NCBI GenBank assembly: GCA_025362075.1 | Contig: JANYIL010000214.1 | Coordinates: forward strand, 1 to 40,964 | Origin: Chloracidobacterium sp. | GTDB taxonomy: Bacteria > Acidobacteriota > Blastocatellia > Pyrinomonadales > Pyrinomonadaceae | Direction: 5' to 3' | DNA length: 40,964 nucleotides | In this document: piece after piece, positions 14,311-22,922 of the stretch | Layout: each line of letters begins with the position of its first letter | Numbering within the stretch: position 1 is the stretch's first letter | The notes under the pieces: model-generated | Told to the model about the DNA's origin: nothing | Database searches by the model: none | Seen by the model: only the letters and a program-made list of their open reading frames with translations | Translations under genes and position numbers: made by a program

Positions 14311-16371
14311 CTATTTATCGTCCAGCCGGGCGACCTGCTTTCGAACCGCAACCGTGAGATTTAGGAAAAACGTCGGATCGGCCTTTGCCAGTTCCAAGGC
14401 GGTTTCGAACTCCGTTCTTGCCTCCGCTTTTCGACCTTTGCGAGCCAAAACATTTGCAAAGCTCGCATGCATTCGCGGATCATCAGGGCATATCTCAATC
14501 GCGGTTTTTGCTTCGGCATCTGCTTCATCGAGTTGGTTGGATCGCACAAATGCTGCTGCTCTATTTACGTGACTTAACGCTGCGGCAATAGGTATCTCGA
14601 ATCGTCCCTGATAGACGAAAACAGCGCCGCCCAGCATTGTGATAGGTGCGGACTTGGTCATCGGAGCGTATTCCGGGCCGCCGCGCGGAGGCAGCTCATT
14701 AGCAGATACAAATATCGTACCTTCAATAACGGTCGGCACCGGGTCCACCATCATCTCGCCGAACAGACGCGTCATGCGTGACGACATAACATGGCACGGC
14801 TGCATCGCCTTAACCATGACGTAATTTCCGGGGCCGGCGAACCAGCATTTATTCGGATCGATATTGTTTTGCTCAACATACTCCGCAGGAAGCTTTAGCG
14901 ATTGACCGTAATCTACATTTGCGTCGCGGAAGTAGTTATAGGTTTCGTTTAAGCCGCCCGCAAAATCATTTGAAAATGCCATATAGTTCGGGGCAATACG
15001 GAGCGGCGTTATTGCATGAAACACAAGGATCGCACCCAATAAATAGCGAAAGGCCGGAAGACGCCTGCACAATAAGACCGAACCGCCCGCCGCGATTACG
15101 ATAAAAAACGGATAAACCGGCAGTAAATGTCTGACACCGCTGTTAAAGCCAAACGTTAAGCTGATCCCGAAATAGACTATCGCCGGCACCAGTAAAAACA
15201 GGAGTTCGCGACGCTTGTCTTTCTCAAACGCTAGAGCGAAAAGCCCCACCGGCAAAAGCAAAAGCAGGGCAACGCTGCTCTTTACTACAAAGACAAGTGG
15301 AAAGTACCACCATTGTCCGGTCGAATAAGGGCGGTTCAATATCAGCGCGTCACGGCTATTAGCAGCCGTTATGTCAGTCAACCCGACCATAAAGGATTCG
15401 GGCAGAATGCCAAGCCCGCCTATGCCCTGAACAAGCTTCATAGTGAGCGAATTGATTGTTTCCGGACGGCCGTATTCCAGTGCATATTGCTGGAGCGAAA
15501 CCGTCTCCGCATTTGCTCGCGGCAGCGAATAATGCTGAAATCCGTAAAAAGCCCAAAGTATCGTAAAGCCGATAATCACCCAGACTGCGAAAGAAGCCGT
15601 GCGTTTTCCGACCAATTTAACGACCGCCCCCTCGCCATTCCGAAATATCAACGCATCAGCTAAAACGAGCGCGAAAAGCACCGGCAAAAAAAACAGTGCG
15701 GAGTGCTTAGACGCAAACATAAGGCCCAAGGCAGCGGCGGCAATAAAAAACCGCAGCCACGTCGATTTACTGCCGTAGCGATAGATGGCGTAAACGGCGG
15801 CGAAAGCCGTCGCCGAAATAGCCATGTCCGTTGTTACAATCGAGCCATTGGCTATAAAGTTTGGTTCGAAAGCTAATAACGCTAAGGCAGTGACACCAGC
15901 CCAAAAGCCAAACATTTCGCGCGCAGCCAGAAAAACAAGCACCGCCAAAAACAAACTTATCAAAGCAGCCGCCAAACGCACCGGAACAACAATGCTGTCC
16001 ACGCCATTCTCCACGAGAAACGTATTACCCTGAACAAAGCCGGGAACCTTTGCGGTGATCTGCGTTCCGCAGCCAGTATCCGGGGTTTCGAACTGCCGAA
16101 ACATAAGCGGCGCGGTCGCCAAAAGTTTTACGAGCGGTGGATGTTCCGGATTTATGCCGAAGTCCTTGCATTCCCAATAACGGTAGCCGGCTAAAATATG
16201 GGCCGGCTCGTCCACGACCGGACTCGTCCGCGTCGCGTGATACCAAAGCTGAACCGAGAATGCCGAAAAGAGCAGGGCTGGAATCAACGCAAATAATATC
16301 CGAGCAATCCGCCGCCGAGAAGGTTTGCCGGAGTTCTCTATACCAGCCGCTGGCTCTATTTCATTATTCAT
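14311..16371 (-). CDS. GT39-like membrane glycosyltransferase with C-terminal TPRs
   Basis: A 686-residue polytopic membrane protein. The ATG at 16371 is preferred over a TTG nine bases upstream. After the first membrane helix (about residues 27-43) comes the loop SPVVDEPAHILAGYRYWE with the acidic DEPAH motif, then NPEHPPLVKLL; both are typical of the GT39/ArnT/PMT superfamily that uses lipid-linked sugars. Ten or so hydrophobic segments follow to about residue 440. The last 110 residues form TPR-like helices (NQLDEADAEAKTAIEICPDD). It lies between the MBL hydrolase and kmo with short gaps, so it is cotranscribed with kynurenine genes, although no functional link is evident. Confidence 0.85.
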   Translation of the reverse strand: MNNEIEPAAGIENSGKPSRRRIARILFALIPALLFSAFSVQLWYHATRTSPVVDEPAHILAGYRYWECKDFGINPEHPPLVKLLATAPLMFRQFETPDTGCGTQITAKVPGFVQGNTFLVENGVDSIVVPVRLAAALISLFLAVLVFLAAREMFGFWAGVTALALLAFEPNFIANGSIVTTDMAISATAFAAVYAIYRYGSKSTWLRFFIAAAALGLMFASKHSALFFLPVLFALVLADALIFRNGEGAVVKLVGKRTASFAVWVIIGFTILWAFYGFQHYSLPRANAETVSLQQYALEYGRPETINSLTMKLVQGIGGLGILPESFMVGLTDITAANSRDALILNRPYSTGQWWYFPLVFVVKSSVALLLLLPVGLFALAFEKDKRRELLFLLVPAIVYFGISLTFGFNSGVRHLLPVYPFFIVIAAGGSVLLCRRLPAFRYLLGAILVFHAITPLRIAPNYMAFSNDFAGGLNETYNYFRDANVDYGQSLKLPAEYVEQNNIDPNKCWFAGPGNYVMVKAMQPCHVMSSRMTRLFGEMMVDPVPTVIEGTIFVSANELPPRGGPEYAPMTKSAPITMLGGAVFVYQGRFEIPIAAALSHVNRAAAFVRSNQLDEADAEAKTAIEICPDDPRMHASFANVLARKGRKAEARTEFETALELAKADPTFFLNLTVAVRKQVARLDDK

Positions 16372-16421
16372 AAAATTCAAGCACTGAATCTGTAATAACG
16401 ATAACTTTTTACTTCACGATG

Positions 16422-17366
16422 TTACTGCGGATTGGTCGGCCGATGAATCTCGATCTTTTCTCCCACTTCAATAACCATCAGGTCTTCTCCCAATTCGAGC
16501 GGACCCGAGTAGGTTTTACGAGTCGGTGGAATTACGTCTTGTTCGGTTGCAGACGGGTGAACGATATGAGAATAGACAGCGAGCCTCGGTTTCACTTTTG
16601 AGAAAACCTCACCCGCTTGTTCAGGTGTCGTGTGATGGTCGATAACCGCCTTAGCCCGATCAGCATCATTTGCGGTGCGTCTTACCAATTCGGGCGAAAC
16701 CACTTCGTGAATCAGTAAATCCACTCCTCTCGCAAATTTCACTAGATTTTCAGACGGGCGCGTGTCCCCCGATAAAACCACTGAGCGACCGCTGTAATCG
16801 ATTCGATAACCAAACGCAGGTTTAATCGGCGCGTGGTCAACTTCGAACGCCGTCACCTTGACACCGTTTTTTTCGTAAACAACACCCTCGGTAATATCTT
16901 TTGCTTCGATAACAACACCGTCGGGCGAAGCTCGATCATCGTAAAGCCGGATTTTGATGTCAAAATCAAACGCCTGCTCAAGATACGACATCATTTTCGC
17001 GGTTCCTTTCGGCCCCCAAACCCGTAGAGGAGTAACGCGCCTTCCCGTTAACCAGCCAGTTAACCATAAATCGGGAAATCCGACAACGTGGTCAGAATGC
17101 AGGTGCGTTAAAAACACGCCTTGAATATCCTTGTATTTTACGTTGATTTGTGTGAGACGTTGTATTGCACCGCGGCCGACATCAAAAATTAGTTTCTGGT
17201 CACCGGCTTCGACCAAAATACTAGGTCCAAAGCGATTCATTACGGGTCGCGGATCGCCGGTTCCCAAAAGCGTGACCTTTATTATTTGCCCGTGGGCGCA
17301 AGCGAGACTAAGCACAATCGTGCAAATCGAAACCGCGATGATTTTGTAAAAAGTGTTATAAATCAT
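16422..17366 (-). CDS. Exported MBL-fold metallohydrolase (RNase Z/arylsulfatase-like)
   Basis: A 314-residue protein with a signal peptide (IIAVSICTIVLSLACAHGQ) followed by a metallo-beta-lactamase domain. Motifs seen: VTLLGTGDPRPVMNRFGPS, the zinc motif THLHSDHVVG (about residues 86-95), VVLSGDTRPSENL, and a late histidine in YSHIVHP. The pattern matches the ElaC/AtsA-like branch, but the exported location argues against tRNA processing. The ribosome site GAGGA is placed well before the ATG. It follows kynU by 34 bases. The substrate is unknown. Confidence 0.88.
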   Translation of the reverse strand: MIYNTFYKIIAVSICTIVLSLACAHGQIIKVTLLGTGDPRPVMNRFGPSILVEAGDQKLIFDVGRGAIQRLTQINVKYKDIQGVFLTHLHSDHVVGFPDLWLTGWLTGRRVTPLRVWGPKGTAKMMSYLEQAFDFDIKIRLYDDRASPDGVVIEAKDITEGVVYEKNGVKVTAFEVDHAPIKPAFGYRIDYSGRSVVLSGDTRPSENLVKFARGVDLLIHEVVSPELVRRTANDADRAKAVIDHHTTPEQAGEVFSKVKPRLAVYSHIVHPSATEQDVIPPTRKTYSGPLELGEDLMVIEVGEKIEIHRPTNPQ

Positions 17367-17400
17367 ATCGTCCTCAGTTTTAGATACGTCGTTTTTCCTG

Positions 17401-18654
17401 TTAAATCAAACAATCCCTCAGGATTTCCGCGAAACGGTAAACATCTGCAAAGGAATTATATAGCGGAGCAGGGGCGACACGGATCACGTCAGGTTCGCGC
17501 CAGTCGGCGAAAACGCTGCGAGCGATGATGCGTTCGTGCAGCCCCCGGTCACTGACGCGGATCGAGAGCTGGCAGCCTCGCTGATTTGGATCTCGCGGCG
17601 TGATGATGTTGATTCGCTCATCGGCGATCTCATCGATCAGCGACTGGAGGTAGCCGGTCAATTTTCGCGACTTTTCGATCAATGCGGGCATTCCCGCCTC
17701 TTCAAAAATTTCGAGCGATGCACGCATGGCTGCCATTGGCAGCACCGCCGGATTAGACGTCTGCCAGCCCTCGGCACCGGGGATCGGCTGAAAATCCGGC
17801 TCCATCAGAAACCGCCTTTCCTTGTTATGTCCCCACCAACCGGCAAATCGCGGCAAATCAAAATTATTTGAGTGACGCTCGTGAATAAAAGCTCCGCCGA
17901 CCGCTCCGGGACCGCCATTTAGATATTTATAAGAGCACCACGGAGCGAAATCGACACCCCAATCATGCATTTTCAGCTCGATATTTCCGGCTGCATGCGC
18001 CAGATCAAACCCGACGACGGCTCCTGCCCGATGCCCCGCCTTAGTGATCGCCGCCATGTCAAACGCCTGTCCCGTCAAATAATTGACGCCGCCGAGCATT
18101 ACGAGAGCAATGGAGTCGCCTTCGCGTTCTATGATTTCGATGATGTCCTCGGTGCGCAGCGTCGATTCACCCGTCCGAGGCGTAAGTTCGATCAAAGCGC
18201 TGTTTTGAGCGTGAAATCGCAGATGCGACTCAACGGCATACTGGTCCGACGGGAACGCGCTTTTTTCAATAACGATCTTATACCTCTCGGTAGTCGGCCG
18301 GTAAAATGACACGAGCAAAAAATGAAGATTGACGGTCAATGAGTTCATCATGATCGTCTCGTTCGGCATCGCCCCGACAATTGTCGCCATTCGCTCGTTC
18401 AGTAATTCGTGATAGCTCAGCCACGGATTTTTTGCATGCATGTGGGCATCGACACCGAGCGTTTCCCAATCCTTAAGTTCCTGCTCGACGTAGCCCCGCG
18501 CAGTCTTTGGCATCAACCCGAGCGAGTTGCCGGTGAAATATATCAGCTCACCGCCAGCGACTTGGGGGAAATGAAAACGCTCGCGAAATCCGCGAAGTGG
18601 GTCGGCTGCATCCATCTCCGTCGCCGAGTCAATTGTTAAGGTCTGATCATTCAT
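17401..18654 (-). CDS. kynU: Kynureninase
   Basis: PLP enzyme that cleaves kynurenine or 3-hydroxykynurenine to (3-hydroxy)anthranilate and alanine. The 417-residue protein shows TGNSLGLMPKTA, the phosphate-binding region MNSLTVNLHFLL, GFDLAHAAGNIEL with the PLP-contacting aspartate, and CSYKYLNGGPGAVGGAF with the Schiff-base lysine. Three ATG codons in a row (18660, 18657, 18654) lie inside the 3' end of vapC, and no ribosome site is visible; I use 18654. The overlap implies translation coupled to the toxin gene. The frame is open further upstream, but that part lies wholly inside vapC. Confidence 0.95.
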   Translation of the reverse strand: MNDQTLTIDSATEMDAADPLRGFRERFHFPQVAGGELIYFTGNSLGLMPKTARGYVEQELKDWETLGVDAHMHAKNPWLSYHELLNERMATIVGAMPNETIMMNSLTVNLHFLLVSFYRPTTERYKIVIEKSAFPSDQYAVESHLRFHAQNSALIELTPRTGESTLRTEDIIEIIEREGDSIALVMLGGVNYLTGQAFDMAAITKAGHRAGAVVGFDLAHAAGNIELKMHDWGVDFAPWCSYKYLNGGPGAVGGAFIHERHSNNFDLPRFAGWWGHNKERRFLMEPDFQPIPGAEGWQTSNPAVLPMAAMRASLEIFEEAGMPALIEKSRKLTGYLQSLIDEIADERINIITPRDPNQRGCQLSIRVSDRGLHERIIARSVFADWREPDVIRVAPAPLYNSFADVYRFAEILRDCLI

Positions 18655-19060
18655 CATCATCGTCGTCCAGCCATAAAGCGATAACGTCCACATCGTAACG
18701 CTCCAGAATAGAATCTGCGGTCATCAGCCGAAGCCCGTGAATTCTGGCCTGAGCAACAAGCAATCTGTCGAACGGATCCTTATGATGTAACGGCAGCTCG
18801 GCGACCGCACAAGAATCCCGGACACTAATATTAAGTCGCGACAGCCCCGCGGCAGATACAACGCTGTTTATAAACTCCGCCGGAGCGGATGGCAGAGTGA
18901 GACGGCCCTTTGACCATTTAATCGCTATCTCCCAAGAACTTGCCGCAGAAAAAAATATTGGTTGATCAGGGTCGTCCAGCAGCGTCTTTGCACTCTCCGA
19001 CAACCGCCCACCGATACCCGCCGCCCAGAGAAATACATGTGTATCTAAAAGAATACTCAA
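18647..19060 (-). CDS. vapC: PIN-domain ribonuclease toxin (VapC-like)
   Basis: A 137-residue PIN domain. The acidic Mg-binding residues are Asp6 (LLDTHVFLWA), Glu44 (SSWEIAIK), Asp95/Asp98 (HHKDPFDRLL) and Asp116 (LMTADSIL), all intact, so the toxin looks active. VapC toxins cut tRNA or rRNA. Its start overlaps the antitoxin gene by 4 bases. Its end, a run of acidic codons (LDDDDDE), contains the kynU start codons. It is clearly a PIN toxin; the assignment to VapC is by family. Confidence 0.93.
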   Translation of the reverse strand: MSILLDTHVFLWAAGIGGRLSESAKTLLDDPDQPIFFSAASSWEIAIKWSKGRLTLPSAPAEFINSVVSAAGLSRLNISVRDSCAVAELPLHHKDPFDRLLVAQARIHGLRLMTADSILERYDVDVIALWLDDDDDE

Positions 19061-19272
19061 CTATACTCCTCAAACTCCTCAAGTGGGTCGTCAAAATTAT
19101 CGTGAATCACGATCTGCCCCTCATACATGCCGATCCAACTCCCTTTCTTCGGTATGGGTGTGAGTTTCACAGTCTCCACGCCATTTCGCGTGATAACGAC
19201 CTCTTCGCCTTCCAGCGCCTTGTTGATCATCTGGCTAAGTTTTGATTTTGCTTCGTAAACGCTGACCTTCAT
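19057..19272 (-). CDS. vapB: Phd/YefM-type antitoxin of the VapBC module
   Basis: A 71-residue antitoxin. The DNA-binding N-terminus MKVSVYEAKSKLSQMINKAL and EEVVITRNGVETVKLTP are typical Phd/YefM. The acidic C-terminus (DDPLEEFEEYS) would wrap the PIN toxin. There is no ribosome site; a strong promoter predicts that transcription starts at or next to the ATG. It overlaps vapC by 4 bases. Confidence 0.92.
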   Translation of the reverse strand: MKVSVYEAKSKLSQMINKALEGEEVVITRNGVETVKLTPIPKKGSWIGMYEGQIVIHDNFDDPLEEFEEYS

Positions 19273-19278
19273 ATAACG

Positions 19279-19307
19279 ATAATAGTCTAGTCAGCTAATC
19301 TAGTCAA
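19279..19307 (-). promoter_or_regulatory. Promoter and probable operator of vapBC-kynU
   Basis: On the minus strand TTGACT (19307-19302) and TATTAT (19284-19279) are 17 bases apart. Two direct copies of TCTAGTCA (plus-strand reading, 19286-19293 and 19299-19306) lie in and next to the spacer with a 13-base period, as expected for an antitoxin binding site. The -10 ends six bases before the ATG, so the mRNA may be leaderless. Confidence 0.72.
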
Positions 19308-19324
19308 TATTTTATCAACAAAAA

Positions 19325-19394
19325 ACTCAACTTACGCATTATTTGATCTTATGGCTCTTTAGCAGGCCAAAAACCAGGATCGCGTAAGGTGAGT
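19325..19394. repeat. Small inverted-repeat element upstream of vapB
   Basis: ACTCAACTTACGC (19325-19337) faces GCGTAAGGTGAGT (19382-19394) with 12 of 13 positions complementary, enclosing 44 bases. There is no open frame inside. It may be the remnant of a mobile element that marks the edge of the toxin-antitoxin insertion. Confidence 0.6.
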
Positions 19395-19433
19395 TATTTA
19401 GTTATCGCGCGGCCGCAACTTCGCCCGCATACA

Positions 19434-19817
19434 TTAATTCGCCTGTGCCGCATCGGCAAATGTCACGTTCTTCAATTTAAGCGCCGCCGCAATAGTTGCA
19501 TCGTCATCCTTTGCGGTTACCGCACCTTCCCACGCGTCGTGACCATGTTCAACCCAAGCCAGCAAAGTTCCCATTCTGGTATTAAGGAACGAGAGAGTGC
19601 GCCCATTCACGTCTGCGGGAATATTTGCCAAAATATCTTTGATTGCGCTTGTTGCCGCTATCAGACTGCCGTCATGAAAACCGGACTCCTCGGCGTCCAA
19701 AAGCGATACCGGCATACAATCGCCGGAACCATCGGTACACCCAACATGATCTTTTATTTGATACCCGCAATTTCCCGCCCTACAAAACGGTTCAATATTG
19801 CTATTTTCGTAATTCAT
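19434..19817 (-). CDS. Hypothetical protein, unrecognised family
   Basis: A 127-residue protein with a strong ribosome site (AGAGGAGA, 5 bases before the ATG at 19817). The N-terminal 40 residues hold four cysteines (residues 12, 17, 27 and 34) in FCRAGNCGYQ and GCTDGSGDCMP; these could bind metal or form disulfides. There is no signal peptide. The rest is Ala/Asp-rich and probably helical. I do not recognise it. It is the last gene of the sigma/kinase group, 107 bases after the kinase stop, with a hairpin between them. Confidence 0.65.
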   Translation of the reverse strand: MNYENSNIEPFCRAGNCGYQIKDHVGCTDGSGDCMPVSLLDAEESGFHDGSLIAATSAIKDILANIPADVNGRTLSFLNTRMGTLLAWVEHGHDAWEGAVTAKDDDATIAAALKLKNVTFADAAQAN

Positions 19818-19857
19818 AATAATCTCCTCTTTTATTTGTCCTCGACTCCTAAATTAC

Positions 19858-19886
19858 CGAAACAAATCGTCGAAATATTTGTTTCG
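19858..19886. other. Ten-base perfect inverted repeat ahead of the unknown gene
   Basis: CGAAACAAAT (19858-19867) faces ATTTGTTTCG (19877-19886) across nine bases. It lies between the kinase stop and the 19817 start. It lacks a U-tract on the minus strand, so it may be an operator or mRNA hairpin rather than a terminator. Confidence 0.5.
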
Positions 19887-19924
19887 CGGGAGAAAAGAAT
19901 TTTCGCGTTGAAAATTCGTCAAAC

Positions 19925-22879
19925 TTATCTAAAATCGCTCATCATTACCACGTCCGAAGAATCATTACCGCGTGACAGAGCAAAACCCGTGCCGTCCCGC
20001 GCCACATCAAACCGGGAAATTTGCCCCGATTCAAAGAAGGTCAACTGTTTGGGCGGGTTGTTATCTAATGTTTGACTCCACAGATTATGATTTCGTTTTC
20101 GGCTGTCCGTATAAACCAGAGCCTTTCCGTCAGGCGTCCAACGAAAGTCTCTCGATTTAATAACCAGCGGCAAATCAAGGATCTTTAACGGTGCTCCACC
20201 GTCAATCCGGTAAATCGCGATTTTTTCCGGATCGCCATAATCACAAGCGAAAACTTTACCGTCGGGCGAAACAACAGGTCGGTCTGCTAAGGTATTGGTC
20301 AGTTGAATCGGATTTCCGCCCTCCACATTTACTTTCCAAACAGTGATTAGATCGTAGGAGTTAACTCGTTGATAAACTATCCACTTGCCATCAGGCGTAA
20401 AACTCGCCTCATTTTCCTTATCCGGCGTTTCGGTCAATTGAACCGGATTGCCGCCATCAATATCAATTCGCCAAATTTCATTATTGCCGGTTCGAGTTGA
20501 AGTGAACGCGATATATCGCCCGTCGGGTGAAACCACAGGTGAAAAATTTAAGCCCTGGTCAAAAGTTAATTGCCGATTGCCGCTTCCGTTGGCATTGACT
20601 ATCCAAAGGTCGTTAGTGCGGGTCGTTATGACGCTGTAAACAATTCTGCCGTCAGGCACCCAGGCCAGGCCTGACGTTCCCTCGTCTCTGCCTTCCTCAT
20701 CCGTGATTTTTTTGGTGGAGTCCGCTTTCTCATCCCGCGAAGTCCAGATGTTGAAAAGCCGTTCACGCTTGATGGCAAGCAGCGATTTATTATCCGCCGT
20801 CAGACCCAAACCAAGATAAGTGCTGAAATCGTTGGTTATGCGCTGAGGTTCGCCGCCCGGATATGAAACCGTCCAAACCTGCGAAAATTTTGTTTCCGGA
20901 TCGCGTGCGGATAGAATAACTCCGCTTCCGTCCGCTAGCCATGCAAGACCATTGATATTAAGCCATTTCAAAGTTGAAAAACGCTTTTCCGTGCCGTCCG
21001 CGACTGAAACTTCCGTCAGATAAAACTCGGTTTTGGCCGATGAATAGACGGAACTCATAATTGTCTTGCCATCAGGGCTCCACGATACCCACTCCGGGGT
21101 TTCCCATTCAGCATAAGTCGCCAGAATGCGTTGTGAGCTGCCCTTGCTGTCCGCAAGTATCAATGATTTGTCGGCGCGAACAAACGCTAACATCTTCCCA
21201 TCGGGCGAAAAAGTTATATGTCCTTTAACGTCGCCGGTTATTTTCCGAGGATTACCGCCGAGGACCGGGATCTCAAAGAGGTTTCCTGCTGCATTACTTT
21301 CGGAAACGGTGTAATAAATATAGTTTCCGTCCGGCGTAAAGGTCAATCCACGATATTCAACCTCGGACGGCTGCACCAGCTGAACAACCGACGAAGTTGC
21401 AACCTGCCGGACCATCAGTGTTTGTTTGCCCTCATCCCGCAACGCATAGACGATATATTTTCCGTCGGGCGAAACCGAAACGATGTTTGTCGCGGTTCCG
21501 TTAAATGTCTGCTTTGTGAGACGCATCGTCTGAAAGGCATTCGAGGTGCTGACCGATGATCTCAATTTAGACACCCCGAAAATGCCACCCGCAATCAATA
21601 CGACAAACGTGGCGATACCCAGAACCATGAAACTCGGACGCGCCCTGACCTCGCTCACGGCTTCGCTGATAAATGAGCTAATGCTCCCTGAATAAAGACC
21701 GACCCGGCCCGCAGTGACGGCAGCATATTTAGCGTCAGTAACCCTTTCCGGATTTAGATCGTCGATAACACGCAAACTCGGAGGTTCAGATCTTTCCCCA
21801 AATTCGAGTGTACGTCGAAAATATTTTAAGTCCTCAAGCAGTTCGCCCGCCGTCTGGTATCGGGCGTTTGGATTTTTTCGCAGGGTTTTACGCACGATGC
21901 GTTCCAATTCGACCGGGATGTCGGTAACAAATTCGGCCAGGTGCGGCGTTTCGGTTTTTAATATGGCGGCGATGATATCGCTGGTTGTCTCGCCCGGAAA
22001 AGGCAGCCTGCCGGTAAGCATCTGAAAAAGCACGACGCCAAAGCTCCAGATATCGCTGCGAGCATCGACGTCTTTTCCGCGTGTTTGTTCGGGAGACATA
22101 TAGGCGGCCGTACCCATGATCATTCCCGCCTGTGTATTTAGCAGTTCGCGGGTTTGCGCCTCAAAATCGGCCTCGGACCTGTTCTTGTCGGTCAGTTTTG
22201 CCAAACCGAAATCGAGCACTTTCACGATCCCGTCATCGCGGAGCATGATGTTGTCGGGCTTTATGTCACGATGAACAATGCCGACAGCGTGCGCCGCCTC
22301 AAGTGCGCCCGCGATCTGGATCGAGAGATCCATCTGCTGCATCAGGGAGAGGTTTTTCATTTTGATGGCGTCATTCAGTGTCAGGCCTTGTACAAATTCA
22401 ATGACGATGTAATGCATTCCGTCGCACTCATCGATTTCATGGACGACGATTATGTTGGGGTGATTCAGGGCCGAGGCTGCCTTAGCTTCCTGAAAAAACC
22501 GTTTTAGGTTTGATTCGTCCTCATCGAATGTGGCGTTCAATATCTTGATCGCAACACGGCGTTCCAGCTTTGTGTCCTCGGCGAGATAAACCTCGCCCAT
22601 TCCGCCGGTTCCGATCTTTCGTATGATTTGATAATGATTGAGAAGGTCGCCTTTCTTCAATTCCAGGCTATCGGCAACAAACCTGTCGGCGACCTCGCCG
22701 ACGGCCGGGGATTCCAGAAAGTGATCGGCGCTCTCATAGAATGACAAGAGAGACTCGACCTCACCCCGCAATCTCTCGTCGCCGCTGCAATTTTGTGTGA
22801 TAAAATCGGCGCGCCGCTCCGGTTCCAGACGCAAAACGCCGGCAAATATTTCTTTTACTTGTCGCCAGTCTTCTTTCAC
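19925..22879 (-). CDS. Membrane Ser/Thr protein kinase with C-terminal beta-propeller
   Basis: A 984-residue Hanks-type kinase. Residues 1-75 form a helical N-terminal region common in acidobacterial kinases. The kinase domain (about 82-355) has the Gly loop GTGGMGEVY (90-98), Lys112, HRDIKPDN (203-210), DFG (223-225) and YMSPEQTRG in the activation segment; all are intact. One membrane helix (about 417-435) is followed by many PD40/TolB-like repeats of the form SPDGKYIVY, FTPDGNYIYY and SPDGRYIAF, making a large extracytoplasmic propeller. The start is GTG with GGAG eight bases upstream. The propeller probably senses a periplasmic ligand. It is near an ECF sigma factor on the same strand. 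Confidence 0.94.
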   Translation of the reverse strand: MKEDWRQVKEIFAGVLRLEPERRADFITQNCSGDERLRGEVESLLSFYESADHFLESPAVGEVADRFVADSLELKKGDLLNHYQIIRKIGTGGMGEVYLAEDTKLERRVAIKILNATFDEDESNLKRFFQEAKAASALNHPNIIVVHEIDECDGMHYIVIEFVQGLTLNDAIKMKNLSLMQQMDLSIQIAGALEAAHAVGIVHRDIKPDNIMLRDDGIVKVLDFGLAKLTDKNRSEADFEAQTRELLNTQAGMIMGTAAYMSPEQTRGKDVDARSDIWSFGVVLFQMLTGRLPFPGETTSDIIAAILKTETPHLAEFVTDIPVELERIVRKTLRKNPNARYQTAGELLEDLKYFRRTLEFGERSEPPSLRVIDDLNPERVTDAKYAAVTAGRVGLYSGSISSFISEAVSEVRARPSFMVLGIATFVVLIAGGIFGVSKLRSSVSTSNAFQTMRLTKQTFNGTATNIVSVSPDGKYIVYALRDEGKQTLMVRQVATSSVVQLVQPSEVEYRGLTFTPDGNYIYYTVSESNAAGNLFEIPVLGGNPRKITGDVKGHITFSPDGKMLAFVRADKSLILADSKGSSQRILATYAEWETPEWVSWSPDGKTIMSSVYSSAKTEFYLTEVSVADGTEKRFSTLKWLNINGLAWLADGSGVILSARDPETKFSQVWTVSYPGGEPQRITNDFSTYLGLGLTADNKSLLAIKRERLFNIWTSRDEKADSTKKITDEEGRDEGTSGLAWVPDGRIVYSVITTRTNDLWIVNANGSGNRQLTFDQGLNFSPVVSPDGRYIAFTSTRTGNNEIWRIDIDGGNPVQLTETPDKENEASFTPDGKWIVYQRVNSYDLITVWKVNVEGGNPIQLTNTLADRPVVSPDGKVFACDYGDPEKIAIYRIDGGAPLKILDLPLVIKSRDFRWTPDGKALVYTDSRKRNHNLWSQTLDNNPPKQLTFFESGQISRFDVARDGTGFALSRGNDSSDVVMMSDFR

Positions 22880-22922
22880 TGCAATACTCCGTAAAAAATG
22901 CGAACCGAAAAAACCTTGCGAC

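Noticed and set aside
19389-20075. 228-codon plus-strand open frame
   Set aside because: It overlaps the well-supported 19434-19817 gene and the kinase end on the other strand; its translation is Arg/Cys-rich without domain features.
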